A stretch of DNA of 64,000 nucleotides from Rhizobium metallidurans (lineage in GTDB: Bacteria; Pseudomonadota; Alphaproteobacteria; Rhizobiales; Rhizobiaceae): NCBI RefSeq assembly GCF_014196505.1, contig NZ_JACIDW010000016.1, forward strand, positions 1 through 64,000, written 5' to 3'. Of this stretch, positions 28,071 through 35,950 are shown one piece after another. How positions within the stretch are numbered: position 1 is the first letter of the stretch; the number at the start of each line of letters is the position of its first letter. The notes below the pieces were generated by a model, which saw nothing but the letters and a program-made list of their open reading frames with translations, did no database searches and had not been told where the DNA came from. The position numbers and the translations under genes were made by a program.

Positions 28071-28160
28071 TCAGTCACCCTCGCCGCGAACGAAGAACAC
28101 GCTCGCGAACGCGGCGAGCACGACGCATTGCATGATGAACATTGGCCAATCCTGAGCCAT
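28071..28160 (-). CDS. 29-residue single-span membrane peptide
   Basis: A short open frame MAQDWPMFIMQ...RGEGD with one hydrophobic helix (residues about 7-23) and a charged RGEGD end. The ATG at 28160 is preceded by GGAGG at seven-base spacing, the best Shine-Dalgarno in the neighbourhood, and the codons favour G or C at position three. It is convergent with the hydrolase gene, 27 bp away. I recognise no family. The combination of ideal ribosome site and clean helix makes it a likely real small protein. Confidence 0.65.
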   Translation of the reverse strand: MAQDWPMFIMQCVVLAAFASVFFVRGEGD

Positions 28161-28375
28161 GGCTTTTCCTCCATGCCCCTCATATAGGGCGCGAAACACC
28201 GGGCGGTATTTTTGCGGCCGTCGCGACGATCCTGGCAAAATATCGCCGCGAGCATCGGCGTGAAGCGTTCGGCCGGAAGTGTTCGCCCGAAAGACTGGAC
28301 GGACGCATAAGTTTTCTCCGTTATTAAGCCCGGATTAATTTAACATGAGCAAATTGACACACGCCAGACGAGCGA
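28161..28375. other. Intergenic region between divergent small gene and PAS-GGDEF-EAL gene
   Basis: 215 bp holding the promoters of both flanking genes. An AT-rich stretch at about 28310-28345 (TTTTCTCCGTTATTAAGCC and following) probably belongs to the GGDEF gene's promoter. A 19-codon frame starts at the ATG 28345 and runs into the next gene in another phase; it has a poor ribosome site. Confidence 0.5.
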
Positions 28376-30667
28376 GTGCGAGCATTGACGAAGAAGAGGC
28401 CTGATCAACCGGTTGATTCGAGAAAAAGCGATGACATCATCGCCTCCGCGGATGCTTCCGATCGCGAAAACGACGTGCTTGTCGAGCGCGAAAGCCGCTG
28501 GAACTATGCGCTGGTCGGTTCCGATCTCGGCGTATGGGATCACAACCTGAAGCTCGGAACGCGCTATTATTCGCAGACCTGGAAGGCCATGCGCGGCATC
28601 GCGCCCGACGAGGAGGCGGATGGCGACTACGATACCTGGATCGCGCTGATCCATCCCGATGACCGCGCTTTCGTCATCGACGCGATCGATCGGCAGAACG
28701 CCGGCGATCCGAACTTCCGTGTCTTCGAATATCGCGAGCGGCACCGGGACGGCCACTGGATATGGATCGAATGCCGCGGCGCCTGCGTCGAGTGGGATGA
28801 AAACGGCGCCCCTGCCCGTCTCGTCGGCACCGACACCGACATCACCGCCCGCAAGCAGGCGGAAGAGCGTCTGGCGCATATGTCGCGGCGGCTCGATCTC
28901 GCGCTCGACATTTCAGGGATCGGCGTGTTCGAGTCCGATCTCGATACCGGCACCGTCGAATGGGATGCTCGGCTGCTGTGGATCTACGGCATCAAGGACG
29001 CGACGCGCGCCTGGCACGGCGACGCCTGGAGCGAGACGCTGCATCCCGACGACCGCGACCGGGTGCACAGGACCGTGATGGAGAACATCGAGCGCCAATC
29101 GGGCTTCCAGCATGAATTCAGGATCATCCGCGGCGATGGCGCCGAGCGCGTCATCCGGGCCAAGGCAGCCTTCTTCATCGACGGCAACGGCCACCGCAAG
29201 CTGATCGGCGCCAATTGGGACGTGACCGAGGAGGTGGCGCTCAACGCCGAGCTTCAACGGGCCAAGGACCTCGCGGAAGCCCACAACCGCGAACTGGAGG
29301 CGGCCAAGGAGAGCATCGAGCATCTCGCCCTTCATGACTTCCTCACAGGGCTGCCGAACCGGCGCTACCTCGACCGCAAGCTCGAAGAATATTCGACAAG
29401 AGTAAGCACCGCCGACGATACGCTCGCGGTGCTGCACATCGACCTCGACCGCTTCAAGCAGATCAACGACACGCTCGGCCACCGCGCCGGCGACGCCATG
29501 CTGAAGCATGCCGCCTCGGTCCTGACCGAAGCCGTTCGGCCGGGGGATTTCGTGGCCCGCATCGGCGGCGACGAGTTCGTGGTGCTGTGCGCGATCGATG
29601 TGACGCCGAAGAAGATTTCCAACTTGGCCGAGCGCATCGTGCGCGAACTCAGCCGCCCCATCCGTTACGAGCATCACGAATGTCGCTTCGGCGCCAGCGT
29701 CGGCATCGCCACCGATAGCGGCCCGATGCTGGATGGCAAGCAGCTCCTGCTCAACGCCGACATCGCGCTCTATCGCGCCAAGAGCGGCGGCAGGAACCGG
29801 CACGAATTCTTCTCCAAGGACGCCCGCCGCCAGGTGATCGCGAGCAAGCGGCTGGCCGACGATATCCTCATCGGTCTCGAGCGGCGCGAATTCGTGCCCT
29901 TTTATCAGCCGCAATTCGATGCCCGCACGCTCGACGTGACGGGTGTCGAGACGCTGGCGAGATGGCAGCACCGCGAACACGGCCTGCTTGCGCCCGATCG
30001 CTTTCTCGACATAGCCGAGGATATCAACGTCGTCGCGACCATCGACGGTGTCATCCTCGAGCAGGCGCTCGCCGATCGCAAGGCGTGGGAGCGCGAAGGC
30101 ATCGTCATTCCGAAGATCGCCGTCAATGTCTCCTCCCGGAGACTTGACGATCCGGCGCTCGGCAAGAAGCTGCGGGCGCTGAAGATCGTGCCCGGAACCA
30201 TCGCCTTCGAGCTTCTAGAATCCATTTCGCTCGATGACTGCGACGACGCCGTCATCGCCAATCTCCGCCAGTTCCGCCGGCTCGGCATCGACATCGAGAT
30301 CGACGACTTCGGCACCGGTCACGCCTCGATCGTCAGCCTGCTCAGGCTGAGCCCGAAGACGCTGAAGATCGACCGCGAGTTGATCCGGATGCTGCCGACC
30401 TCTTCCGAACAGCGCAAGCTCGTCCGCTCGATCATCGAGATCGGCCGCTCCCTGAGCATTCTGGTCACCGCCGAAGGCGTCGAGACCATGGAGCACGCCC
30501 GGATTCTCGGCGACCTCGGCTGCGACGTGCTGCAGGGCTATGCGCTGGCCCGTCCGATGCCATCAGCGCAGATCCCCTCTTTCGTGCGGGCCGCCAGCTG
30601 GCGCCAGGCGGCGGCCGCCCAAACGCCCTCGCCGCGCAAGCCGGGCAAGGCGACTGCCGCCAAATAA
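28376..30667 (+). CDS. PAS-PAS-GGDEF-EAL cyclic-di-GMP turnover protein
   Basis: About 763 residues, no membrane segment. Two PAS folds (about 38-160 and 165-288, the first ending TDITARKQAEERL) precede a GGDEF domain (about 315-480) and an EAL domain (about 500-740). The cyclase site GGDEF is at 397-401 with an intact inhibitory RxxD (RPGD, 388-391) exactly five residues before it. The EAL side keeps its residues too: ETLARW (525), NVSSRR, ELLES, DDFGTG (643), KIDREL, EGVET and QGYALARP. Both activities could thus be functional. Start is GTG at 28376 or TTG at 28385. Confidence 0.93.
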   Translation: MRALTKKRPDQPVDSRKSDDIIASADASDRENDVLVERESRWNYALVGSDLGVWDHNLKLGTRYYSQTWKAMRGIAPDEEADGDYDTWIALIHPDDRAFVIDAIDRQNAGDPNFRVFEYRERHRDGHWIWIECRGACVEWDENGAPARLVGTDTDITARKQAEERLAHMSRRLDLALDISGIGVFESDLDTGTVEWDARLLWIYGIKDATRAWHGDAWSETLHPDDRDRVHRTVMENIERQSGFQHEFRIIRGDGAERVIRAKAAFFIDGNGHRKLIGANWDVTEEVALNAELQRAKDLAEAHNRELEAAKESIEHLALHDFLTGLPNRRYLDRKLEEYSTRVSTADDTLAVLHIDLDRFKQINDTLGHRAGDAMLKHAASVLTEAVRPGDFVARIGGDEFVVLCAIDVTPKKISNLAERIVRELSRPIRYEHHECRFGASVGIATDSGPMLDGKQLLLNADIALYRAKSGGRNRHEFFSKDARRQVIASKRLADDILIGLERREFVPFYQPQFDARTLDVTGVETLARWQHREHGLLAPDRFLDIAEDINVVATIDGVILEQALADRKAWEREGIVIPKIAVNVSSRRLDDPALGKKLRALKIVPGTIAFELLESISLDDCDDAVIANLRQFRRLGIDIEIDDFGTGHASIVSLLRLSPKTLKIDRELIRMLPTSSEQRKLVRSIIEIGRSLSILVTAEGVETMEHARILGDLGCDVLQGYALARPMPSAQIPSFVRAASWRQAAAAQTPSPRKPGKATAAK

Positions 30668-30896
30668 AACACTGCACAACCCCGGCATAAACCTACGGTC
30701 GTTTTGTTAAGCCGGGAAACGGGGTAGAATGCCATTCTTAGACATTCGATTCTCGCATCGGTGCTCCGGAAGACCGGAATCCGGGGAAGGAGTGACAGGC
30801 GGATTGTGAAACCCTCGCTTTTCCTTTATGGGGACGCCACGAGATCGATCCACTCGCGCTAATCCCAAGAGCGCCAACGACAAGAGAACAATCGCA

Positions 30897-31661
30897 ATGA
30901 ACCGTCGCCGCCGTATTTACGAGGGCAAGGCCAAGATTCTGTATGAGGGACCCGAGCCAGGCACGCTGATCCAGTTCTTCAAGGACGACGCCACCGCCTT
31001 CAACAAGAAGAAGCACGAAGTCATCGATGGCAAGGGCGTTCTGAACAACCGCATCTGCGAGTTCATATTCAACCATCTGAACAAGATCGGCATTCCCACG
31101 CACTTCATCCGCCGCCTCAACATGCGCGAGCAGTTGATCCGCGAAGTCGAGATGATCCCGCTTGAGATCGTCGTGCGCAATGTCGCCGCCGGCTCGCTGG
31201 CCAAGCGTCTCGGCATCGACGAGGGCACTGTGCTGCCGCGCTCGATCATCGAGTTCTATTACAAGTCGGACGCGCTCGAGGACCCGATGGTCTCCGAGGA
31301 GCACATCACCGCCTTCGGCTGGGCCAATCCCGCCGAGCTCGACGACATCATGGCGCTGGCGATCCGCGTCAACGACTTCATGACCGGCCTGTTTTTGGGC
31401 GTCGGCATCCAGCTCGTCGATTTCAAGATCGAATGCGGCCGCCTCTATGAGGGCGACATGATGCGCATCATTCTCGCCGACGAGATCTCGCCGGACAGCT
31501 GCCGTCTCTGGGACATCGACACCCAGGAAAAGATGGACAAGGACCGCTTCCGCCGCGACATGGGCGGCCTTCTCGAAGCCTATTCGGAAGTGGCGCGCCG
31601 CCTCGGCATCATCAACGAGAACGAGCCTGTGCGCGGCACCGGTCCGGTGCTCGTCAAGTAA
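30897..31661 (+). CDS. purC: SAICAR synthase (phosphoribosylaminoimidazole-succinocarboxamide synthase)
   Basis: A 254-residue PurC joining CAIR with aspartate in purine synthesis. It shows RRRIYEGKAKILYEGPEPG, the substrate loop IPTHFIRRL, EIVVRNVAAGSLAKR, FKIECGRL and DEISPDSCRLWD. Start ATG 30897. A 229-bp upstream gap holds no gene. It heads the purC-purS-unknown-purQ cluster. Confidence 0.97.
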   Translation: MNRRRRIYEGKAKILYEGPEPGTLIQFFKDDATAFNKKKHEVIDGKGVLNNRICEFIFNHLNKIGIPTHFIRRLNMREQLIREVEMIPLEIVVRNVAAGSLAKRLGIDEGTVLPRSIIEFYYKSDALEDPMVSEEHITAFGWANPAELDDIMALAIRVNDFMTGLFLGVGIQLVDFKIECGRLYEGDMMRIILADEISPDSCRLWDIDTQEKMDKDRFRRDMGGLLEAYSEVARRLGIINENEPVRGTGPVLVK

Positions 31662-31708
31662 CATAGTGGCTGAGCAAGCCATTCGCTAAAAAGGCAAGGG
31701 AAGACAAA

Positions 31709-31951
31709 GTGATCAAGGCTCGTGTAACCGTCACGCTGAAAAACGGCGTTCTCGATCCGCAGGGCAAGGCCATCGAAGGCGCGCTCGGCGCGCTCGGCTT
31801 CGATGGCGTCGGCCATGTCCGCCAGGGCAAGGTATTCGACGTCGAAGTCGAAGGCACCGACAAGGCCAAGGCCGAAGGCGACATCAAGGCCATGTGCGAA
31901 AAGCTCCTCGCCAACACCGTTATCGAGAACTATACTATCTCTCTCGACTGA
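31709..31951 (+). CDS. purS: FGAM synthase subunit PurS
   Basis: An 80-residue PurS. It forms, with PurL and PurQ, the three-part formylglycinamidine ribonucleotide synthase and bridges glutaminase and synthase. It shows IKARVTVTLKNGVLDPQGKA, GVGHVRQGKVFDVEV and the closing MCEKLLANTVIENYTI. Start is GTG at 31709 with AAGGGAAG upstream, 47 bp after purC. Confidence 0.96.
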   Translation: MIKARVTVTLKNGVLDPQGKAIEGALGALGFDGVGHVRQGKVFDVEVEGTDKAKAEGDIKAMCEKLLANTVIENYTISLD

Positions 31952-31970
31952 CGGTTGCGGAGATTGTCCG

Positions 31971-32228
31971 ATGGCTGAAATCAGCAGTGAACTGGTGTAT
32001 GAACTTTTGAAGCGAGTGCATGCAGACATTGCTGAGCTGAAATTCGGCCAGCGCGGATTGGAGGAAGAGATGAACGCGATGCGCGGAACGATGGTGTCCA
32101 TGCATCATGACATCCACAACATCTACAGCGTGCTCGACCGTCACGACCAACGCCTCGAACGCATTGAAAACCGTCTCGAACTTCGAGAACTCGCAGAAGC
32201 ACAAGCAAGGTTTGAACCACACCCATGA
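31971..32228 (+). CDS. 85-residue helical protein of unknown function in the pur operon
   Basis: A small, charged, almost wholly helical protein: ELLKRVHADIAELKFGQRGL then RHDQRLERIENRLELRELAE, heptad-like and probably a coiled coil; no signal peptide. The ATG at 31971 follows purS by 19 bp, and its stop overlaps the purQ start as ATGA, so it is translated with the purine enzymes. I recognise no family, though the pattern resembles small coiled-coil proteins annotated as unknown in rhizobia. Confidence 0.8.
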   Translation: MAEISSELVYELLKRVHADIAELKFGQRGLEEEMNAMRGTMVSMHHDIHNIYSVLDRHDQRLERIENRLELRELAEAQARFEPHP

Positions 32229-32896
32229 AATCCGCCGTCGTTCAGCTTCCGGGCCTCAATCGCGATCGTGACATGATCGCCGCTCTCACCAAGATCTCCG
32301 GCCAGGCGCCGGTGACGATCTGGCAGACGGAGACCGACATTCCCGATGTCGACCTGATCGTCATTCCGGGTGGATTCTCCTATGGCGACTATCTGCGCTG
32401 CGGCGCGATCGCCGCGCGCATGCCGGTCATGCAGGCGATCATCGAGAAGGCCAACAAGGGCGTGAAGGTTCTGGGCGTCTGCAACGGTTTCCAGATCCTC
32501 GTCGAATCCGGCCTGCTGCCGGGCGCCTTGATGCGCAACTCGTCGCTGAAGTTCGTCTGCCGCGAAATCAAGCTTGAAGTCGCGAATGCCGAGACGGATT
32601 TCACCCGCGCCTATGCCAAGGGCCAGATCATCCGCTGCCCGGTCGCCCACCACGACGGCAACTACTTCGCCGACGCCGAGACGCTGGCGAAGATCGAAGG
32701 CAACGGCCAGGTGGTCTTCCGTTATGCCGAGGGCACCAACCCGAACGGCTCGATGAACGACATCGCCGCCGTCATGAACGAGGGCGGCAACGTGCTCGGC
32801 ATGATGCCGCACCCCGAAAACCTGATCGAGGCAGCCCATGGCGGCTCCGACGGCCGGGCGTTGTTCGCTTCCGCGCTCGACGTAATCGCTGCTTAA
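32225..32896 (+). CDS. purQ: FGAM synthase glutaminase subunit PurQ
   Basis: A 223-residue class I glutamine amidotransferase. It starts MKSAVVQLPGLNRDRDM and has PGGFSYGDYLRCGAIA, the catalytic cysteine in GVCNGFQIL, and the His and Glu in GMMPHPENLIE. It supplies ammonia to PurL. Start overlaps the preceding gene by 4 bp. Note that purL lies 3 kb downstream, separated by four unrelated genes. Confidence 0.97.
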   Translation: MKSAVVQLPGLNRDRDMIAALTKISGQAPVTIWQTETDIPDVDLIVIPGGFSYGDYLRCGAIAARMPVMQAIIEKANKGVKVLGVCNGFQILVESGLLPGALMRNSSLKFVCREIKLEVANAETDFTRAYAKGQIIRCPVAHHDGNYFADAETLAKIEGNGQVVFRYAEGTNPNGSMNDIAAVMNEGGNVLGMMPHPENLIEAAHGGSDGRALFASALDVIAA

Positions 32897-32944
32897 CCTT
32901 AAACGGGTATGAGGCCATTCATCCGGTCCACTGGAGCAAGATCG

Positions 32945-33343
32945 ATGCGCCCTCACATGCCCCTGACACATATCTTCGCCGTTGCCGCGATCGCGGCGCT
33001 GGTTGCGTCTTGCCAATCCAAGACACCGGCGCCTTCGCAGGATCGCAGCGCGCTGTCGACCATGGAACGCGTGGCGGTGGCCGCCAACACTTGCTGGTTC
33101 AAGTCGGGCGACGCGGCGTTTACCGCTTACAGGCTCGCTCCCGAACTCAACTCGTTCTCCGGCCGCCCGCGTATCCTCGTCGTTCCCAGGAACAGCCCGG
33201 AAGGTCGGCCGCTGCTGGTCGTCCAGGCGGAAGGCACCCCCTCCAAGCTCGACGCCTTTGGCCCGATGATGGATGGCCCAGCACGTCCGCGCATCGCGCA
33301 GGACGTTACGCGCTGGGCCGGCGGCAACAAGAGCTGCAGCTAA
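32945..33343 (+). CDS. Small putative lipoprotein
   Basis: A 132-residue exported protein: MRPHMPLTHIFAVAAIAALVASCQS is a signal peptide with lipobox VASC, so the cysteine at about residue 23 would be lipidated. The mature part is short, with a conserved-looking NTCWFKSGDAAF and a C-terminal GNKSCS giving a cysteine pair that could form a disulfide. Function unknown. It follows purQ by 48 bp and may be co-transcribed. Confidence 0.8.
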   Translation: MRPHMPLTHIFAVAAIAALVASCQSKTPAPSQDRSALSTMERVAVAANTCWFKSGDAAFTAYRLAPELNSFSGRPRILVVPRNSPEGRPLLVVQAEGTPSKLDAFGPMMDGPARPRIAQDVTRWAGGNKSCS

Positions 33344-33366
33344 GCGGCCACCGACGCTTCCCGGCC

Positions 33367-33618
33367 TCAATCCCAGAAGAACGATTTTGCGACCTCCTTG
33401 TCGGCATCGGCCCTGCTGATGCCGATGTCTTGGAGCTCGGAATCCGTGAGATCACGGAGCACGCGCCGGCTGGCCCGCTTCTCGTGCCAGGTCAGAATGC
33501 TGCTCCAGACTTGGCCAAGAGTAACCCACACATTGTGCCGGTCAAATCTCGCCCTGTCGCGGAATTGCTCCGATTGATGGAATCCATTGTCTCTCCTGCA
33601 GTCAGGGGCTACCGACAT
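33367..33618 (-). CDS. DUF1127-containing small protein
   Basis: An 83-residue protein whose C-terminal 45 residues (SILTWHEKRASRRVLRDL, then TDSELQDIGISRADADKEV) are a DUF1127 domain, a short arginine-rich motif frequent in rhizobia. Related proteins in Agrobacterium and Rhodobacter affect RNA turnover and phosphate or stress responses. The N-terminal 35 residues are of unclear value and the start (ATG 33618) has only a weak ribosome site. Convergent with the lipoprotein gene and divergent from the MocR-type gene. Confidence 0.8.
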   Translation of the reverse strand: MSVAPDCRRDNGFHQSEQFRDRARFDRHNVWVTLGQVWSSILTWHEKRASRRVLRDLTDSELQDIGISRADADKEVAKSFFWD

Positions 33619-33676
33619 GTCTCGATCCTATCTCTCATTGTACGTATTAGCCCTGATAAACTTGACAGGACGATGG

Positions 33677-33706
33677 TGACAATATAGGAAATTGTCATCA
33701 TGACAA
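33677..33706. promoter_or_regulatory. Palindromic operator overlapping the MocR-type gene start
   Basis: Two overlapping perfect inverted repeats: TGACAAT (33677-33683) with ATTGTCA (33691-33697), and TTGTCAT (33692-33698) with ATGACAA (33700-33706). The second spans the start codon at 33700. A further TTGACA half-site lies at 33662. This is a natural site for autoregulation by the encoded GntR-type regulator and for control of the divergent DUF1127 gene. Confidence 0.6.
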
Positions 33707-35118
33707 ATTGGCTCCCTGATCTCTCGCGTGGTTCTGGTCCCGTCTATCTGCGCCTTGCGGACAATATCGAATCCGCCATCGCCAGCGGCGCATTGCCGGC
33801 GGGCAGCAAGCTGCCGCCGCAGCGCAATCTGGCTTACGATATCGGCGTGACAATCGGTACAATCGGCCGCGCCTACGCGCTGGTGCATGAGCGCGGACTG
33901 GTGGCGGGCGAAGTCGGGCGCGGCACCTATGTGCTGGACCGCGCGGAGACGGCGCCGGGAAATCAGCCCGATCCGCTGACGATCGCACTCGGCGGCACCC
34001 GGACAATCGACGCGCCGTCGGACAAGATCCGCTTCGACACGACGGCGGCTCCCGATCTTGGCCAGGGAAAGGCCATCGGCCGCATACTTGCCGATATCGG
34101 CGAGCAGCAGCTTGCCGAGATCTCCTCCTATTCGCGCGTCTTCCCGCAGAACTGGTATGAGGCCGGACGTCGCTGGCTGTCGCGCAACGACTGGGCGCCC
34201 GACACCGAAAACATCGTTCCCACGCTCGGCGCGCACGCGGCCGCCATCGCCGTCATCTCGGCGATATCATCGCCCGGTGACAAGATCGTTTTCGAAAACC
34301 TCAGCTATACGCAGGTGAGCCGCAGCGCCCGCATCCTTGGCCGACGGACCATCACCGTTGATTCAGACGAGCATGGCGTCATTCCCGATGATTTCGAGCG
34401 GCTCTGCTCGCAACAGCATCCGAAGCTCGCCTTCCTGATGCCGACAGCCCACAACCCGACGCTTGCGACCATGCCGCATGAACGGCGTGCCAGGATAGCC
34501 GAAATCGCGCGCAAGCATGGTGTCTGGCTGATCGAGGACGACCTCTATGGCGGCATGACCGGCGACGAGAACCCGCTGCTCGCCTCGCTTGCGCCCGATC
34601 GCACCTTCCTCATCAGCGGACTGTCGAAATCGGTAGCGGCCGGCATCCGCGGCGGCTGGGTCGCCTGCCCGCCGCATTTCGCGCAGCGCATCAAGGTCAC
34701 CCACAAGATGATCACCGGCGGCCTGCCCTTCATCCTCGCCGAGGCCTGCGCCCGTCTGGTGGAGAGCGGCGAGGCTCACGACATTCGCGAGGCCTGTGTC
34801 ACCGAGCTTGCTGGACGCGAACGGCTGGCGCGCGAGACGCTGGAGGGATTCGACTTCATCTCGCATCCGCATGTGCCGTTCATCTGGCTCAAGCTTCCCG
34901 ATCCCTGGCTCTCCGGCACCTTCAAGAACGCCGCCTTCCGAGACGGCGTGCTGATCGACGACGAGGACGAGTTCAAGGCGGCGCGCACCGACAAGGTCTA
35001 TCACCGCGTGCGCATCAGCTTCTCATCCCCAAGAGATAGAGGGGAAATGGTTGCGGGCTTGATGACAGTTCGACGCCTGCTTGAAAGTGGCGGCGCGGGA
35101 TACGACGGCGAGGTCTGA
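33700..35118 (+). CDS. MocR-family regulator (GntR domain fused to aminotransferase)
   Basis: A 472-residue protein. Residues about 12-78 are a GntR winged helix (GPVYLRLADNIESAIASGALPAG, KLPPQRNLAYDIGVTIGTIGRAY) and residues about 120-465 a fold-type I aminotransferase. The PLP lysine is probably in ISGLSKSVAAGIRGGW, and PTAHNPTLATMP and EDDLYGGM are also family text. MocR/PdxR proteins bind PLP and often control vitamin B6, GABA or amine genes; no such gene is adjacent, so its target is unclear. The ATG has AGGAA nine bases before it. Confidence 0.9.
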   Translation: MTNWLPDLSRGSGPVYLRLADNIESAIASGALPAGSKLPPQRNLAYDIGVTIGTIGRAYALVHERGLVAGEVGRGTYVLDRAETAPGNQPDPLTIALGGTRTIDAPSDKIRFDTTAAPDLGQGKAIGRILADIGEQQLAEISSYSRVFPQNWYEAGRRWLSRNDWAPDTENIVPTLGAHAAAIAVISAISSPGDKIVFENLSYTQVSRSARILGRRTITVDSDEHGVIPDDFERLCSQQHPKLAFLMPTAHNPTLATMPHERRARIAEIARKHGVWLIEDDLYGGMTGDENPLLASLAPDRTFLISGLSKSVAAGIRGGWVACPPHFAQRIKVTHKMITGGLPFILAEACARLVESGEAHDIREACVTELAGRERLARETLEGFDFISHPHVPFIWLKLPDPWLSGTFKNAAFRDGVLIDDEDEFKAARTDKVYHRVRISFSSPRDRGEMVAGLMTVRRLLESGGAGYDGEV

Positions 35119-35244
35119 CGCTGTTGCAGATTGGCAGCACCGGGCGAAATCCGGCTCCGTGAGCACCTGCCTGCTTTACCGAATCGATTTGCATGCTACC
35201 AATTGGCGCGACGACGGCGATCTCGCCGGCACCAAGGGCGGCGC

Positions 35245-35826
35245 ATGACAATGAACAGCATGGCATCGGCATCGACTGGCTGCGGACTACTCCTCGCGGC
35301 GATCCTTGTGAACACCTCGCTTATGCCGGTTTCGGCCCATGCGGATGACAAGATCTTCGACGAACTGCGCTTCGGCGCCTCGGCGTCGATACAGGGCGGC
35401 GACAGTCGCGAAGACGGCGTGTTTCCCGAGGTGACGGTCTTCTTCGACCCGTTCAATCAGGATACGGCAACGGACTGGAAACAAGCCCTCGCCCGCCCCC
35501 GCGTGAACGTCGGCACCTCGATCGGCACGTCGGGCGAAGCGACCCAGATCTTCGGCGGCCTGTCATGGACGGTGAACTTCAACGAGAAGCTCTTCGCGGA
35601 AGCCGGATTTGGCGGCGTCTGGCACAACGGCAATCTCAAAAACAGCGGCGACGGGCCGAATCTTGGCTGTCGTTTCCTGTTCCACGAATATGTCGGCGCC
35701 GGCTACCGTATCGATGCGAACTGGAGCGTGATCGCGCAAGTCGCCCATTCCTCGCACGCCAACCTGTGCGACGGACCGAACAACGGCATGACCCGTGCCG
35801 GTCTTCAGGTCGGTTACAAGTTCTGA
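35245..35826 (+). CDS. PagL-like lipid A 3-O-deacylase / outer-membrane beta-barrel
   Basis: A 193-residue exported protein (signal peptide ending near AHA, about residue 33) with alternating beta-strand text and a terminal aromatic residue (GYKF), as in small outer-membrane barrels. It fits the acyloxyacyl hydrolase/PagL family, which removes the 3-acyl chain from lipid A. The H-x-S catalytic pattern is present at H168-S-S170 but followed by HAN rather than the usual N, and no glutamate is seen at the +12 position. Activity is therefore uncertain. Start ATG 35245. Confidence 0.75.
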   Translation: MTMNSMASASTGCGLLLAAILVNTSLMPVSAHADDKIFDELRFGASASIQGGDSREDGVFPEVTVFFDPFNQDTATDWKQALARPRVNVGTSIGTSGEATQIFGGLSWTVNFNEKLFAEAGFGGVWHNGNLKNSGDGPNLGCRFLFHEYVGAGYRIDANWSVIAQVAHSSHANLCDGPNNGMTRAGLQVGYKF

Positions 35827-35850
35827 ACTGTCCCGATATTGCCCTCGCGG

Positions 35851-35880
35851 GCCCGCTCTCTGTGAACAGCGGGCTTTTTT
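35851..35880 (+). terminator. Rho-independent terminator after the PagL-like gene
   Basis: GCCCGCT (35851-35857) pairs with AGCGGGC (35868-35874) and is followed by TTTTTT (35875-35880). It isolates purL from upstream transcription. Confidence 0.85.
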
Positions 35881-35950
35881 CTGTCGCGCGCCGCACCCAC
35901 TTAGGCTAAAGACACCGAAATCGCGCAACGGCAGGGACTTCGCAGAGCTC

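Noticed and set aside
28345..28404. 19-codon frame before the GGDEF-EAL gene as a leader peptide
   Set aside because: Weak ribosome site and no recognisable regulatory peptide; kept only as a side remark in the GGDEF-EAL finding.
30668..30896. Possible purine riboswitch in the purC leader
   Set aside because: No conserved purine-riboswitch core or clear terminator/antiterminator pair could be seen; only a weak CCCGGC/GCCGGG pairing.
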